The notes under the pieces: model-generated
Database searches by the model: none
Told to the model about the DNA's origin: nothing
Seen by the model: the letters and a program-made list of their open reading frames with translations, nothing else
Assembly: GCA_009843735.1 (NCBI GenBank)
Contig: VYCW01000128.1
Span: forward strand, 1-62,284
DNA from: Acidimicrobiaceae bacterium
Lineage (GTDB): Bacteria; Actinomycetota; Acidimicrobiia; Acidimicrobiales; Aldehydirespiratoraceae
DNA length: 62,284 bases
Reading direction: 5' to 3'
Shown here: in pieces, positions 20,778-30,095 of the stretch
How positions within the stretch are numbered: the stretch's first letter is position 1
Layout: the number at the start of each line of letters is the position of its first letter
Position numbers and translations under genes: made by a program

Positions 20778-22226
20778 ATGAAGAAGCACCTGCTGCTGAA
20801 GCTGCTGGGACTGTTCGCAGTCCTCGCACTGGCGGCGAGCGCGTGCGGTGGGGACGACGATGCCGACGGGACCGGTGCTGCGCCGGCCGACGACTCCGCC
20901 GCTCAGCCCGCCGCCGAGCCCGCCGACGACTCCGCCGCTGAGCCTGCCGCTGAGCCCGCCGACGACTCCGCCGCTGAGCCTGCTGACGACGGAGGCGATG
21001 CCGCCGCCGAGCCGGCCGGCGAGGCGGTCACCGTGACCATGTGGTGGCATACCGGAACGCCTGAGGAGATGGAGGCCACCGATGCCGCCGTCGCCGCGTT
21101 CAACGCGTCCCGGACCGACATCCAGATCGACAAGACCGACATCCCTGGAGGGGCCTACACGGATCAGGTCAATGCCGCCGCGCTCGCGGGTGACCTGCCC
21201 TGCGTCCTCGACTTCGACGGACCCTTCGTCTACAACTTCGCGTGGTCGGACTACCTGATCCCGATCGACGAGTATGTGTCCGACGAGATGCGGGCCGACT
21301 TCCTCCCGTCGATCATTGATCAGGGCACCTACAACGGCGAGCTCTACAGCCTCGGCCAATTCGACTCCGGCCTCGGGATGTACGCCAACCGCGCCTACCT
21401 CGACGCCGCCGGGGTCCGCATCCCGACGTTCGAGGAGCCCTGGACTCTCGAGGAGTTCGAGGCCGGCCTAGCCGCGCTCGCTGAGCTTCCCGAGGTCGAG
21501 TTCCCGCTGGACCTGAAGATCAACTACGGACAGGGGGAGTGGTACACCTACGGTTTCGCGCCGATCCTCCAGTCCTTCGGCGGCGACCTCGTCGACCGCA
21601 GCGACTACCAGAGCGCATCGGGAGTCTTGGACGGCCCAGAGTCAGTGGAGGCAATGGAGACCTTCCAGAGCTGGTTCGAGAACGGGTGGGTGGACCCCGC
21701 CACCCCGGCCGACGACTCCTTCTATGGATCGAAGACCGCGGCTATCAGCTTCGTGGGTCACTGGATGTGGACGCCCCATTCCGAGGCGCTCGGCGACGAT
21801 CTCCTGGTCCTGCCGATGCCGAACTTCGGGGGCGAGACGGTCACGGGGATGGGTTCCTGGAACTACGGGATCTCCAGCAACTGTGAGGATCCGGCAGCAG
21901 CCTTCGAGGTCCTCTCCCACCTCGTCTCCACCGAGGAGATCCTGCGAATGACCGCGGGCAATGGCGCGGTCCCAGCTCGGCTGTCCGCACTGGAGCAGTC
22001 CGATCTCTACAGCGCAGACGGTCCGCTGGCAATCTTCGCCCGGCAGCTGTCGGAGGGTCGAGCCGTGCCCCGGCCGATCTTCCCGGGCTACGCCACGGTG
22101 ACGGAGGTGTTCGCCCAGGCGGTCGCCGACATCATCGCAGGCGCCGACGTCCAGTCGGAGTTGAGCGACGCGGCCTCGACGATCGACCAGGACATCGAGG
22201 ACAACAGCGGGTATCCGACCGGCTGA
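20778..22226 (+). CDS. Sugar ABC transporter substrate-binding lipoprotein
   Basis: 482 residues. Signal peptide MKKHLLLKLLGLFAVLALAA with lipobox ASAC (about residue 24), then an Ala/Glu/Pro/Asp linker of 12-residue repeats to about residue 80, then an extracellular solute-binding protein family 1 domain starting VTVTMWWHTGTPEEM. It captures a saccharide at the outer face of the membrane and delivers it to the two permeases downstream. ATG at 20778 has GAAGGAG 10 nt upstream. Confidence 0.93.
   Translation: MKKHLLLKLLGLFAVLALAASACGGDDDADGTGAAPADDSAAQPAAEPADDSAAEPAAEPADDSAAEPADDGGDAAAEPAGEAVTVTMWWHTGTPEEMEATDAAVAAFNASRTDIQIDKTDIPGGAYTDQVNAAALAGDLPCVLDFDGPFVYNFAWSDYLIPIDEYVSDEMRADFLPSIIDQGTYNGELYSLGQFDSGLGMYANRAYLDAAGVRIPTFEEPWTLEEFEAGLAALAELPEVEFPLDLKINYGQGEWYTYGFAPILQSFGGDLVDRSDYQSASGVLDGPESVEAMETFQSWFENGWVDPATPADDSFYGSKTAAISFVGHWMWTPHSEALGDDLLVLPMPNFGGETVTGMGSWNYGISSNCEDPAAAFEVLSHLVSTEEILRMTAGNGAVPARLSALEQSDLYSADGPLAIFARQLSEGRAVPRPIFPGYATVTEVFAQAVADIIAGADVQSELSDAASTIDQDIEDNSGYPTG
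20886..20983. repeat. 36-bp in-frame tandem repeat in binding-protein linker
   Basis: Units start at 20886, 20922 and 20958; the third matches for about 26 bases. They encode the 12-residue pattern ADDSAAxPAAEP and form an acidic flexible spacer between the lipid anchor and the binding domain. Such repeats can vary in copy number by slippage. Confidence 0.8.
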
Positions 22227-22287
22227 CCTGCCGGTCGCCTCGGCGAGCGACGGCCGCCCTCCCTCCCTGCCGTCGCTGGCACAAGCG

Positions 22288-22319
22288 GGTCGGGTCCCTC
22301 CTGACGGGGGGACCCGACC
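22288..22319 (+). terminator. Stem-loop between binding-protein and permease genes
   Basis: GGTCGGGTCCC (22288-22298) pairs perfectly with GGGACCCGACC (22309-22319) across a 10-nt loop. There is no T-run. Position after the binding-protein gene suggests partial termination or RNA stabilisation that yields more binding protein than permease, a common ABC operon design. Confidence 0.6.
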
Positions 22320-22377
22320 GCAATCCTCATGAGCAACTGTTGGATAGGACTATCCGAAACACAGGCAGGCGGAGGAC

Positions 22378-23337
22378 GTGGCCACTGCAATCGAGCCTAT
22401 GTCTCGCGACCGGCTCTCTGATCGACGACGACGGAGGGGACGGGAGCTTCTCCAAGGATGGGGCTTCGCCGCCCCGGCGATCGTGCTGTTGGCGGTGTTC
22501 CTCGTGCTCCCGTTCATCCTGGCGATCTACTCGTCGTTCACGGATCAACGCCTGGTTCCGAACCCGAACCTACCGACCAAGTGGGTCGGCTTGCGGAACT
22601 ACCGCCGGCTCTTCGCAGACGAAGGCTTCCGGTCCGGTCTCATCTTCAACGGCATCTTCGTCTTTGTAGTAGTACCGCTGCAGACCGCGTTCGCGCTGGG
22701 CCTGGCCGTCTTGGTCAATCAGAAGCTGAGGTTCAGGAACGCGTTCCGGACGATCTACTTCGCTCCGGTGGCCGTCACGATGGTGGTCGTTGCCGTCATG
22801 TGGACGTCGTTCTTCAATCCGTCTGCGGGTCTGGTCAACACCGTTCTAGACACCATCTCGTTCGGCTTCCTCACCCCTGAACGGTTCGGCTTCCTGAATT
22901 GGGCCCTCGACCGTCATGGCGCCCGCGCAGCCATCATCATCCTGTCCATCTGGCAGGGCGTGGGATTCCAGATGGTGATCTACCTCGCGGGACTCCAGTC
23001 GATCCCCGGCAGCCTGTACGAGGCAGCCCGGATCGACGGCGCGAACCCGTGGCAGCAGTTTCGGCACGTCACGATCCCGCAGCTGCGCAACACCACGATC
23101 TTCGTGGTTCTGTCGACGACGATTCTGGCATTCGCGCTCTTCGACCAGGTCGAGATCATGACCCAGGGCGGCCCGCAGGACGCCACCCAGACCATGATCC
23201 TGCGCCTCATCACCTTCGGGTTCCGCCAGGGTCAGGTCGGAATGGGCTCCGCGCTCGGTGTCTTCTACTTCGTCCTCGTGGTCGTCGTCGCCTTCACGCA
23301 ACGACGGCTGCTCAGGGAAGAGCGGGCGGTGGCGTGA
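22378..23337 (+). CDS. Sugar ABC transporter permease (MalF/UgpA-like)
   Basis: 319 residues, six predicted membrane helices, first at about residue 30 (WGFAAPAIVLLAVFLVLPF). The EAA loop that contacts the ATPase is visible as EAARIDGANPWQQFRHVTIP. GTG start after a 151-nt spacer. It forms the membrane channel with the next gene product. No ATPase is encoded in the locus, so a shared MsiK-type ATPase is probably recruited. Confidence 0.93.
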   Translation: MATAIEPMSRDRLSDRRRRRGRELLQGWGFAAPAIVLLAVFLVLPFILAIYSSFTDQRLVPNPNLPTKWVGLRNYRRLFADEGFRSGLIFNGIFVFVVVPLQTAFALGLAVLVNQKLRFRNAFRTIYFAPVAVTMVVVAVMWTSFFNPSAGLVNTVLDTISFGFLTPERFGFLNWALDRHGARAAIIILSIWQGVGFQMVIYLAGLQSIPGSLYEAARIDGANPWQQFRHVTIPQLRNTTIFVVLSTTILAFALFDQVEIMTQGGPQDATQTMILRLITFGFRQGQVGMGSALGVFYFVLVVVVAFTQRRLLREERAVA

Positions 23338-24227
23338 TGGAAGTCATGGATGCAGCCAGACCCGTCGAGGAAGGCGTCGAGGTGCCGCAGCGCTCGCGGC
23401 GGCTGCGCCTCCGACGTCCGCTCACCTATGCGGTCATGGTCCTGTTGGCCGTCTTCTTCGTCTTCCCGGTCGTGGCGATGGTGGTGCTCTCGCTGCAACC
23501 GGACGAGACGCAGGTCATCGCCGACCAGGACTCGATTTGGGCGTTCTTCCCCCGTGCCCTGTCGCTGCAGAACTACGAGGACGTCTTCGCTCGCGACGTC
23601 GGCCGCGCCGTCTTCAACAGCGCGCTGATCACTGTCGTGACCGTGGGCTTGGGCCTCGTGGTCAACAGCATGTGCGCCTACGGCCTTGCCCGGCTCCAAT
23701 GGATCGGGCGGAGCGTCGTCATCGGCGCCGTGGTGGCACTGATGATCGTGCCCTTCCAGTCGGTCTCGGTCCCGCTCCTGTTGATCGTGAACCGGCTCGG
23801 GTGGCTCGACACGTATCACGTACAGATCATCCCGTTCGTGGCCAACCCGTTCTTCATCTTCCTCTTCTACCAGGCATTCATCGGGCTGCCGAAGGAGATC
23901 GAGGAGGCAGCCCTCATCGACGGGGCAGGGCGCTGGACCATCTACCGGCGAATCATCGCGCCGCTGTCACGACCCACGTTCGCCACCGTCGGCATCCTGC
24001 AGGCACTGTTCGTGTGGGGCTCGTTCTTCTGGCCGTTGATGGTCACCCGCGGCCCCGACGTGCGTCCGCTGCCGGTGGCGATGCAGGTGCTGTTCTCCGA
24101 CCCCAACGTGCCGCTGGGTGACGTGTTCGCGTTCGCGGCGGTCATGACCCTTCCGATCCTCGCTCTCTATCTCGCCTTCCAGAAGTGGTTCGTGCAGTCC
24201 GTCGCATCCCAGGGCTTGAAGGGGTGA
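23337..24227 (+). CDS. Sugar ABC transporter permease (MalG/UgpE-like)
   Basis: 296 residues, six predicted membrane helices, EAA loop EEAALIDGAGRWTIYRRIIAP. ATG at 23337 overlaps the stop of the upstream permease by 1 nt (TGATG), giving coupled translation. It pairs with the preceding permease to form the saccharide translocation path. Confidence 0.93.
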   Translation: MEVMDAARPVEEGVEVPQRSRRLRLRRPLTYAVMVLLAVFFVFPVVAMVVLSLQPDETQVIADQDSIWAFFPRALSLQNYEDVFARDVGRAVFNSALITVVTVGLGLVVNSMCAYGLARLQWIGRSVVIGAVVALMIVPFQSVSVPLLLIVNRLGWLDTYHVQIIPFVANPFFIFLFYQAFIGLPKEIEEAALIDGAGRWTIYRRIIAPLSRPTFATVGILQALFVWGSFFWPLMVTRGPDVRPLPVAMQVLFSDPNVPLGDVFAFAAVMTLPILALYLAFQKWFVQSVASQGLKG

Positions 24228-25627
24228 AGGCTCGGGAGGACGCCGACGCGTTCCGGAGGCCCCGATGGCACCTCACACCGCCATCGGGGTGGATGAACGA
24301 TCCCAACGGCCCCATTCGTCTCGGCGGCCGCTACCACCTCTACTACCAGCACAACCCCGACGCGCCGGTCTGGGGCAACCTCCACTGGGGCCACGCGAGC
24401 TCCACCGACCTCCTCCGTTGGCGCCATGAGCCGATCGCCCTCAGGCCCGACAGACACGGCCTCATGTTCACGGGCTCGGTCGTTCACGACACCGACGGCA
24501 CCGCCGGGTTCGGCGAGGGAGCGCTCGTGGCAGTGTTCACCCAGCACCTCGATGGGCTCGAACGCCAGAGCCTGGCGTGGAGTCTCGACGGAGGCCGGAC
24601 ATGGACGCCCTACCGGGACAACCCGGTACTCGAGGCGCCGCCCGGCTGTAGGGACTTCCGCGACCCGAAGGTCATCGCCCACGGAGCTGGCTGGCTGATG
24701 GGCCTGGCCGTGGGCTCGGAGCTCTGGTGGTACCGGAGCCCGGATCTCCGCCGTTGGGAGCTAGCCGCCAAGACGTCGCCGCCCGTCCCGTCCCCGCAGT
24801 CGATCATCGAGGTTCCGGACCTTGTGCGTGTCCCTGTCACAGGGACCGGGACGGCTGTTTGGACGCTCATCTACAGCGTCCAGCCACCGCGCGGCACGGC
24901 GAGCCACGCGCGGCAAGTCCACTGGACCCCGGGCGCCGTGTGCGATGCCGGATTCGCCGCGACCACCGCCCGGGGCGGGGGCGTGGTCGACGCCGGGACC
25001 GCCTACTACGCGGCCCTCACCTGGGACCTCGGCAGCGCTGAAGAGCCGATCGCCATCGGTTGGATGGACGAGCGAGCCGCGCCGGGCGGAGGCGGTCCGC
25101 GGTCCCGGTGCGGCCGCCAGTCGATTCCCCGCCGGCTCAGCCTTGTCCAACGAGGCGACGCATTCGTGCTGCGCCAGCGTCCCGTGCTCCCCGACTGGGC
25201 TCCGTCAGCCCGTGTGGTCATCGATCCCGGGGCAGCTGAGTCCGTAGCACTTGCACACGGGACGTTCGCCGCCAGAGTGACCGGGGGCGGAGCGGGCGAT
25301 CGGATTCAAGCGACCCGCCTGCGACTCGACTCCGGGCCTGCGACCACGGACTCGACCAGTGTCAGTCTGGGACCCAGGGCTCTCGAGGTCAGTAGTTCAG
25401 GCGTTGGCGTGCGGCGCGAACGCATGGCCGCCGATGCCGGCGACCTCATGCTGATCTCCGACTGCGGCTCACTCGAGGTCTTCGCCGACGCTGGACTCGG
25501 AGTCGCTTCGGTGCTGACGCCCGTCGCCGGCTCGACCGGGCGCATGGTGGTCGAGAACGACGGCCCGGATCCGGTTGTGGTCGAGATCATGTTCGCGACC
25601 GGCGACGCGGGAGACGAACAGCCGTGA
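24224..25627 (+). CDS. Glycoside hydrolase family 32 beta-fructosidase
   Basis: 467 residues. The GH32 five-blade propeller begins with HLTPPSGWMNDPNGP; Asp26 in WMNDPNG is the nucleophile. The RDP transition-state motif is FRDPK (Asp147), and the acid/base is Glu196 in IIEVPDLV, where the common form is ECPD. A C-terminal beta-sandwich follows. It would cleave sucrose, inulin- or levan-type fructosides. GTG at 24224 overlaps the permease stop by 4 nt. There is no signal peptide, so it acts in the cytosol on imported oligosaccharide. Confidence 0.9.
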   Translation: MKAREDADAFRRPRWHLTPPSGWMNDPNGPIRLGGRYHLYYQHNPDAPVWGNLHWGHASSTDLLRWRHEPIALRPDRHGLMFTGSVVHDTDGTAGFGEGALVAVFTQHLDGLERQSLAWSLDGGRTWTPYRDNPVLEAPPGCRDFRDPKVIAHGAGWLMGLAVGSELWWYRSPDLRRWELAAKTSPPVPSPQSIIEVPDLVRVPVTGTGTAVWTLIYSVQPPRGTASHARQVHWTPGAVCDAGFAATTARGGGVVDAGTAYYAALTWDLGSAEEPIAIGWMDERAAPGGGGPRSRCGRQSIPRRLSLVQRGDAFVLRQRPVLPDWAPSARVVIDPGAAESVALAHGTFAARVTGGGAGDRIQATRLRLDSGPATTDSTSVSLGPRALEVSSSGVGVRRERMAADAGDLMLISDCGSLEVFADAGLGVASVLTPVAGSTGRMVVENDGPDPVVVEIMFATGDAGDEQP

Positions 25628-26739
25628 GCGCCCGCCTCCGCGTTGTCGTCGACCCGCACTTCCGTGCCATGGACGAGATCTTCACCCCTGCTGACCGGGC
25701 CGAGCTGCACGAACTGGTCGATGTCGTGTGGGGTCTCGATCGACCGATGCCGCGAGACGACTTCCTCACGGAGGTAGCCGACGCTGACGCAGTCGTGTTC
25801 GGCGGGTGGCGGTACGGCGCGGACGCACTCGACGCCGCGACTCCCCGGTTGCGCGCGCTGCTGGAGGTCGCCGGCGGCCACGAGCACGCCGACCTCGACT
25901 ACGACAGGTGCCTCGACCGGGGCATCGCCGTCGGGTCGTGCGCACCGGCCTTCGGGCCCGCCGTCTCGGAGATGGCATTGGCCCTCGCACTGAGCTCGAT
26001 GCGCGGCGTGACCGAGGCGGATCGGCTCATGCGTACCGGGTCGGAACAGTGGCTCCACGCCGGCAACGCGGGCAACACTTCGCTTCAGGGCGCCTCCGTG
26101 GGGTTCGTGGGTTGCGGCCGGATCTCGGTGCACCTGCAGCGACTGCTTGAGCCCTTCGGGGCGAGGGTCCTCGGCTATGACCCTCCGATCTCAGACGAGA
26201 TCCTTCTCTCGCGGGGGATCGTCCCAGCCTCGCTCGAGACGATCATGGCGGACGCACGGGTTGTCTTCATCCTCGCCGCGCCGACGGCCAACAACCACGG
26301 GCTCATCAGCAGGCGGCTGCTGAGCATGCTCGCTCCGGACCAGACCCTGGTGCTTCTCAGCCGAGCTCGCCTCGTCGACTTCGATGCGCTCGTCGAGCTG
26401 GTCGCCCAGTGTCGATTCCGAGCAGCCATCGACGTGTACCCCGACGAGCCGCTGGACCCGAGCCATCCAGTTCGAACCCTCGACTGGGCCGTCCTGGCGC
26501 CGCATCTGGCCGGGGCCATGCCCGCAGCACTCTTCGAGATCGGACGCATGGTCGTGGCGGATTTGCAGGCACTCGCGCAGGGGCGCCGGCCGACGGTCAT
26601 GCAGTACCTGACGCCGGAGAACCGGGTCGGACTGCTCCAAGGAGGCGCGGTTCACCGCGACTTGGCCGGCTCCACCGGCGCGCCAACTGGGACCGAGACC
26701 GCTGAGACATCAGGGATAGAAGCAAAAGGCGGCCCTTAG
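25624..26739 (+). CDS. D-isomer-specific 2-hydroxyacid dehydrogenase family
   Basis: 371 residues. NAD-binding GFVGCGRISVHL near the middle, catalytic Arg region LLSRARLVDFDAL, Glu in IDVYPDEPLD and His in LAPHLAG match the hydroxyacid dehydrogenase family. GTG start overlaps the GH32 stop by 4 nt, so it belongs to the carbohydrate operon and may handle a sugar-acid intermediate. A hydrophilic tail of about 35 residues follows the catalytic domain. Confidence 0.87.
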   Translation: MSARLRVVVDPHFRAMDEIFTPADRAELHELVDVVWGLDRPMPRDDFLTEVADADAVVFGGWRYGADALDAATPRLRALLEVAGGHEHADLDYDRCLDRGIAVGSCAPAFGPAVSEMALALALSSMRGVTEADRLMRTGSEQWLHAGNAGNTSLQGASVGFVGCGRISVHLQRLLEPFGARVLGYDPPISDEILLSRGIVPASLETIMADARVVFILAAPTANNHGLISRRLLSMLAPDQTLVLLSRARLVDFDALVELVAQCRFRAAIDVYPDEPLDPSHPVRTLDWAVLAPHLAGAMPAALFEIGRMVVADLQALAQGRRPTVMQYLTPENRVGLLQGGAVHRDLAGSTGAPTGTETAETSGIEAKGGP

Positions 26740-27794
26740 GGCCCGAGCGACACCCATTCCCGGCTGGAGGCGGACCGCAGCGACGCGTCGACGAACGCCG
26801 CAGCACGCACGCCGAGCGAGAGAGGCGGGTACCACCCCGGTGAGGCCGCTCCAGTCACCGCCGCGTAGAAGTTCTCCAACAACGCCGCGAGCGGCGGGCG
26901 ATCCTCATCGACGACCCGCACGTCCCTCACGCGATCCGCACCCGATCGAGCCGCCGTTACGAGCTCGCTGGGCACCTCGGAGGACCACGACACAGAACCC
27001 GACCGCCCGGTCGCCTCGACGAGGATGTCGTTACGGTGCCCGTGTGACAGCTGGCTAACCACACAGCTCGCGATCGCGCCCCCCTCGAGGCGTAACGACA
27101 CGACGGCGAGATCGTCACCGCCCGGCTCGCCAGGCCGGGCCGCGATCACCGCACGGCGGACCGGCGTTTCCATTTCAGCCCGGACCGCGACCACCTCCTG
27201 CCCGGTGATGTGCTCGAGCAGCGCAAACCAGTGCGTCCCGATATCGGCCAACGCCTTAGAGGGCCCGTTCAGGTCCGGATCGCACCTCCAATCCTCGTCG
27301 GACTCCAACGCCAGCCAGTCCTGCAGGTAGTGGCCCCGCACCAGGACCACCGGCCCGATCTCGCCCGCCGCGACCAGTTCACGGGCCGCAGCTACCGCCC
27401 CGTGACCCAAGTAGGTGAAGCAGGTCATCCCACAGAGCCCCGCGGCGGAGACCTCCGATTCGATGCGCGCCGACTCACGCGCCGTGAAGGCGAGCGGCTT
27501 CTCGACGACGACATGCTTGCCGGACGCCGCGGCCGCCAGAGCGATCGGGACATGGTCGACATTGCGGCCCGCAACGTGGACGACATCGATTTCGCGGTCC
27601 GCCACCATCTCCGCCACCGAGCACCCCCGCGCAACCCCGTGCTGCTCCGCGACCTCGCTAGCCCGCCGCTGGTCGGAACCCGCGATAGCAACAACCTCAC
27701 CACCGACATCTCGGATGGCGTCGATGTGAGCGGGTACGACGCGCCCAGTTCCTGCGATCCCGACCCGTACCACCTCAAGCTCCTTCAGAGCCAT
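26736..27794 (-). CDS. Gfo/Idh/MocA-family oxidoreductase
   Basis: 352 residues. N-terminal Rossmann motif GIAGTGRVVPAHIDAI and the family EKPLAFT motif with the catalytic lysine are present; a DIGTHWFALLEHITGQ segment supplies the active-site His. These enzymes oxidise or reduce sugars and inositols with NAD(P). Convergent with the hydroxyacid dehydrogenase gene and overlapping it by 4 nt, so no room exists for a terminator. Probably part of the same sugar pathway. Confidence 0.9.
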   Translation of the reverse strand: MALKELEVVRVGIAGTGRVVPAHIDAIRDVGGEVVAIAGSDQRRASEVAEQHGVARGCSVAEMVADREIDVVHVAGRNVDHVPIALAAAASGKHVVVEKPLAFTARESARIESEVSAAGLCGMTCFTYLGHGAVAAARELVAAGEIGPVVLVRGHYLQDWLALESDEDWRCDPDLNGPSKALADIGTHWFALLEHITGQEVVAVRAEMETPVRRAVIAARPGEPGGDDLAVVSLRLEGGAIASCVVSQLSHGHRNDILVEATGRSGSVSWSSEVPSELVTAARSGADRVRDVRVVDEDRPPLAALLENFYAAVTGAASPGWYPPLSLGVRAAAFVDASLRSASSREWVSLGP

Positions 27795-27906
27795 GAGGTT
27801 ATTCGGAGACAGCTCGGAAGGCGGCGCGGTACCGGCTGGGTGTGGTCCTGATCTCGGCAGGGCACACTCGACGAACCCTCAGACCGACCGAAGGAGACAC
27901 AGGACA

Positions 27907-28317
27907 ATGGGTACGACGACCTCGAGCCACGTGACTGCGATCCCGGCCGCGGGCCCCGCGGAAGCCGCGGCTCACTTCGAGCGCCTGCTGGCGTTGGAGA
28001 CCGACTGCTGGGACGTGCACGAGGCGATGAAGGACGGAGCACCCGACTTCGTGCTCCTGCACGTCAACGGCGACCGGGCCGGCTTCGACTCCGGCCATGT
28101 TCCGGGGGCGACCTTCATGCACCACTCGACCATCAACGAGGCGACCCTGGCGCCCTACCCGGCGGCCACGCTGTTCGTGGTCTACTGCGCGGGGCCGCAC
28201 TGCAACGGCGCCGACCGGGCCGCGGCACGCCTGGCGCGGCTCGGACGGCCGGTCAAGAAGATGATCGGCGGCAAGATCGGATGGCTCGACGAAGGCTTCG
28301 AACTGGCCACATCTTGA
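27907..28317 (+). CDS. Rhodanese-like domain protein
   Basis: 136 residues, single rhodanese domain. Active-site cysteine lies in VVYCAGPHCNGADRAA, and the start of the fold is recognisable in DGAPDFVLLHVNG and GHVPGATFMHH. Such proteins carry sulfur (or, in some species, selenium) as persulfide or perselenide. ATG at 27907 follows AAGGAGACACAGGACA. It opens a plus-strand run of redox-type genes that ends in the AhpD-family gene. Confidence 0.88.
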   Translation: MGTTTSSHVTAIPAAGPAEAAAHFERLLALETDCWDVHEAMKDGAPDFVLLHVNGDRAGFDSGHVPGATFMHHSTINEATLAPYPAATLFVVYCAGPHCNGADRAAARLARLGRPVKKMIGGKIGWLDEGFELATS

Positions 28318-28401
28318 CGGACCCCGGAGCCCCCGGGCTGTACAGTCGGCAGGCGAGATCAGGCCCAACGGGACATAGGGGGAACCACGAGCGAGCCGCG
28401 G

Positions 28402-28824
28402 TTGAACGAGCATGGTGCCGAGATCACGTCCCAGCGGATCTTCAGCTGGGACGACCTCGACGGGGTCCGTTGGGACGAAGACGAGGTCGACGCCCAGATC
28501 CTGACCGGCGAGCACATGCACCTGATCCGGGCCGTCTACGGGCCGGGCGCGATCTACCCGATGCACAGCCATCCCCATGAGCAGTTCAGTCTGCTGCTGT
28601 CAGGGCGCCTTCTGGTAACCGTCGGGGACGAGACCCGCGAGATCGAGCCGGGCGACGGCTGGTACGCGCCCGGTGGGGTGCCCCACGGGGGCCGGGTCCT
28701 CGGCGACGAGCCGGCGGTCTTTCTCGACATCTACTCGCCGGCGACGACCTGGATCCTCGACGTGTTCGCGGCCGGGAGGCCGATCCCGGCTCCCGGCCGC
28801 AGTGAAGCCGAGCCGCAGGGTTGA
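28402..28824 (+). CDS. Cupin-domain protein
   Basis: 140 residues, one double-stranded beta-helix. Metal-site motif 1 is PMHSHPHEQFSLLLSG (two His, one Gln/Glu position) and motif 2 is YAPGGVPHGG. The start is a TTG with no nearby in-frame ATG or GTG. Function unknown; small cupins of this form include dioxygenases, isomerases and sensors. Confidence 0.78.
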   Translation: MNEHGAEITSQRIFSWDDLDGVRWDEDEVDAQILTGEHMHLIRAVYGPGAIYPMHSHPHEQFSLLLSGRLLVTVGDETREIEPGDGWYAPGGVPHGGRVLGDEPAVFLDIYSPATTWILDVFAAGRPIPAPGRSEAEPQG

Positions 28825-28826
28825 GC

Positions 28827-29741
28827 ATGGAGAACGTCTTCGAAGCCGATGCCAACAGGTCGGAGATTGCAGCTACGGTCACCCGCGATGGGTACGCGGT
28901 GGTGCACGACGCCGTCGACGCGGGCACCGTGGCGGCGGTCGCCGCCGACCTCCAGCCTCATCTCGACGCCGCCCACACCGGCCATGAAGAGTTCATGGGC
29001 AGCCTCACCAAGCGGTTCGGCGCGCTGGTCGCCAAGTCGACTGCGGTGCAGGCGCTGATCATGCATCCGACCGTGCTGGCTGTAGCCGACCATGCCCTGC
29101 TGCCGAGCTGTGCCGCATACCGGCTCCACTACACCGGCGTGATGCACCTCGAGCCGGGGGAGAGGCAGCAGGTCCTGCACCGCGACACGTCGGTGTATCC
29201 CTTCGCCAACCCGTGCCCGGCGCTCACGGTGGCCACCATGTGGGCGATCACGGACTTCACCCGCTCCAACGGCGGCACTCGCATCTGTCCGGGCAGCCAC
29301 AAGTGGGCCAGCGACCGGGTGCCGACCCGATCCGACGTCGTCGCGGCCGAGATGCCGGCCGGCTCGGTGCTGATGTACGTCGGCAACGTCATCCACGGCG
29401 GCGGGTCGAACCGGTCGGACCACTCCCGCACCGGCGTCGCGCTGCACTATTCGCTCGGGTGGCTGCGCCAGGAGGAGAACCAGTACCTGGCCGTCTCCCC
29501 GGAGCTGGCCCGCACATTGCCCGACAGGCTTCAGGAGCTGCTGGGGTACGCCCTCGGCTCGTCCCATCTCGGCTTCGTCGACCACGTGGCGCCCAGGGAC
29601 TACCTCCACGGCGTGCGCGACCCGTCCGAGAGCGACCTCAGCCCGGCCGGCATAAGCGACCGGGTGGACGGGCTGGAGCGCTTCCACGTGAGCCACACCG
29701 CCCGGGGCCCGGCCCGCCACTACGACGTCAACACCGACTGA
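28827..29741 (+). CDS. Phytanoyl-CoA dioxygenase (PhyH) family
   Basis: 304 residues, Fe(II)/2-oxoglutarate oxygenase. Iron ligands are His118 and Asp120 in LHRDTSVYP and His190 in NVIHGGG; the 2OG-binding Arg is in RTGVALHY. ATG at 28827 is chosen over a TTG 6 nt upstream. It shares blocks such as GWLRQEENQYLA with the second PhyH gene at 46118, so they are paralogues. Hydroxylates an unknown acyl or small-molecule substrate. Confidence 0.9.
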   Translation: MENVFEADANRSEIAATVTRDGYAVVHDAVDAGTVAAVAADLQPHLDAAHTGHEEFMGSLTKRFGALVAKSTAVQALIMHPTVLAVADHALLPSCAAYRLHYTGVMHLEPGERQQVLHRDTSVYPFANPCPALTVATMWAITDFTRSNGGTRICPGSHKWASDRVPTRSDVVAAEMPAGSVLMYVGNVIHGGGSNRSDHSRTGVALHYSLGWLRQEENQYLAVSPELARTLPDRLQELLGYALGSSHLGFVDHVAPRDYLHGVRDPSESDLSPAGISDRVDGLERFHVSHTARGPARHYDVNTD

Positions 29742-29799
29742 TCCCGCCCGGAGCCTCCGAGGCTAGAGTCCAAGGCCGGAGCTCTGAAAGGGGAGGATC

Positions 29800-30084
29800 A
29801 TGCGGCGCTTCGTCATCGAACGGGACATACCGGACATCGGCTCGGCCGAGCGCGAGCAGTTGCGGGCTGCGGCCGGGCAGTCCAACTCGGTCCTGCAGGC
29901 GATGCAGTCCGAGGGCAAGGCCATCCAGTGGGAGCACAGCTATGTGGCCGGAGACAAGACGTTCTGCATCTATGTCTGCGACCGGGCCGAGCTGATCGAC
30001 GAGCACGCCGAGCGCAGCGGGTTCCCGGCGACGATCGTCACCGAGGTCGGCAAGATCATCGACCCGACGACCGAGAAGGGCTAG
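29800..30084 (+). CDS. DUF4242-family small protein
   Basis: 94 residues, ferredoxin-like fold predicted. FVIERDIPDIGSA at the start and IQWEHSYVAGDKTFCIYVCD and ELIDEHAERSGFPA later are characteristic of DUF4242 proteins, whose role is unsettled. The ATG has a strong AAAGGGGAGG site. It ends 11 nt before the AhpD-family gene and is likely co-transcribed with it. Confidence 0.85.
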   Translation: MRRFVIERDIPDIGSAEREQLRAAAGQSNSVLQAMQSEGKAIQWEHSYVAGDKTFCIYVCDRAELIDEHAERSGFPATIVTEVGKIIDPTTEKG

Positions 30085-30095
30085 CTGCAGCCGCC

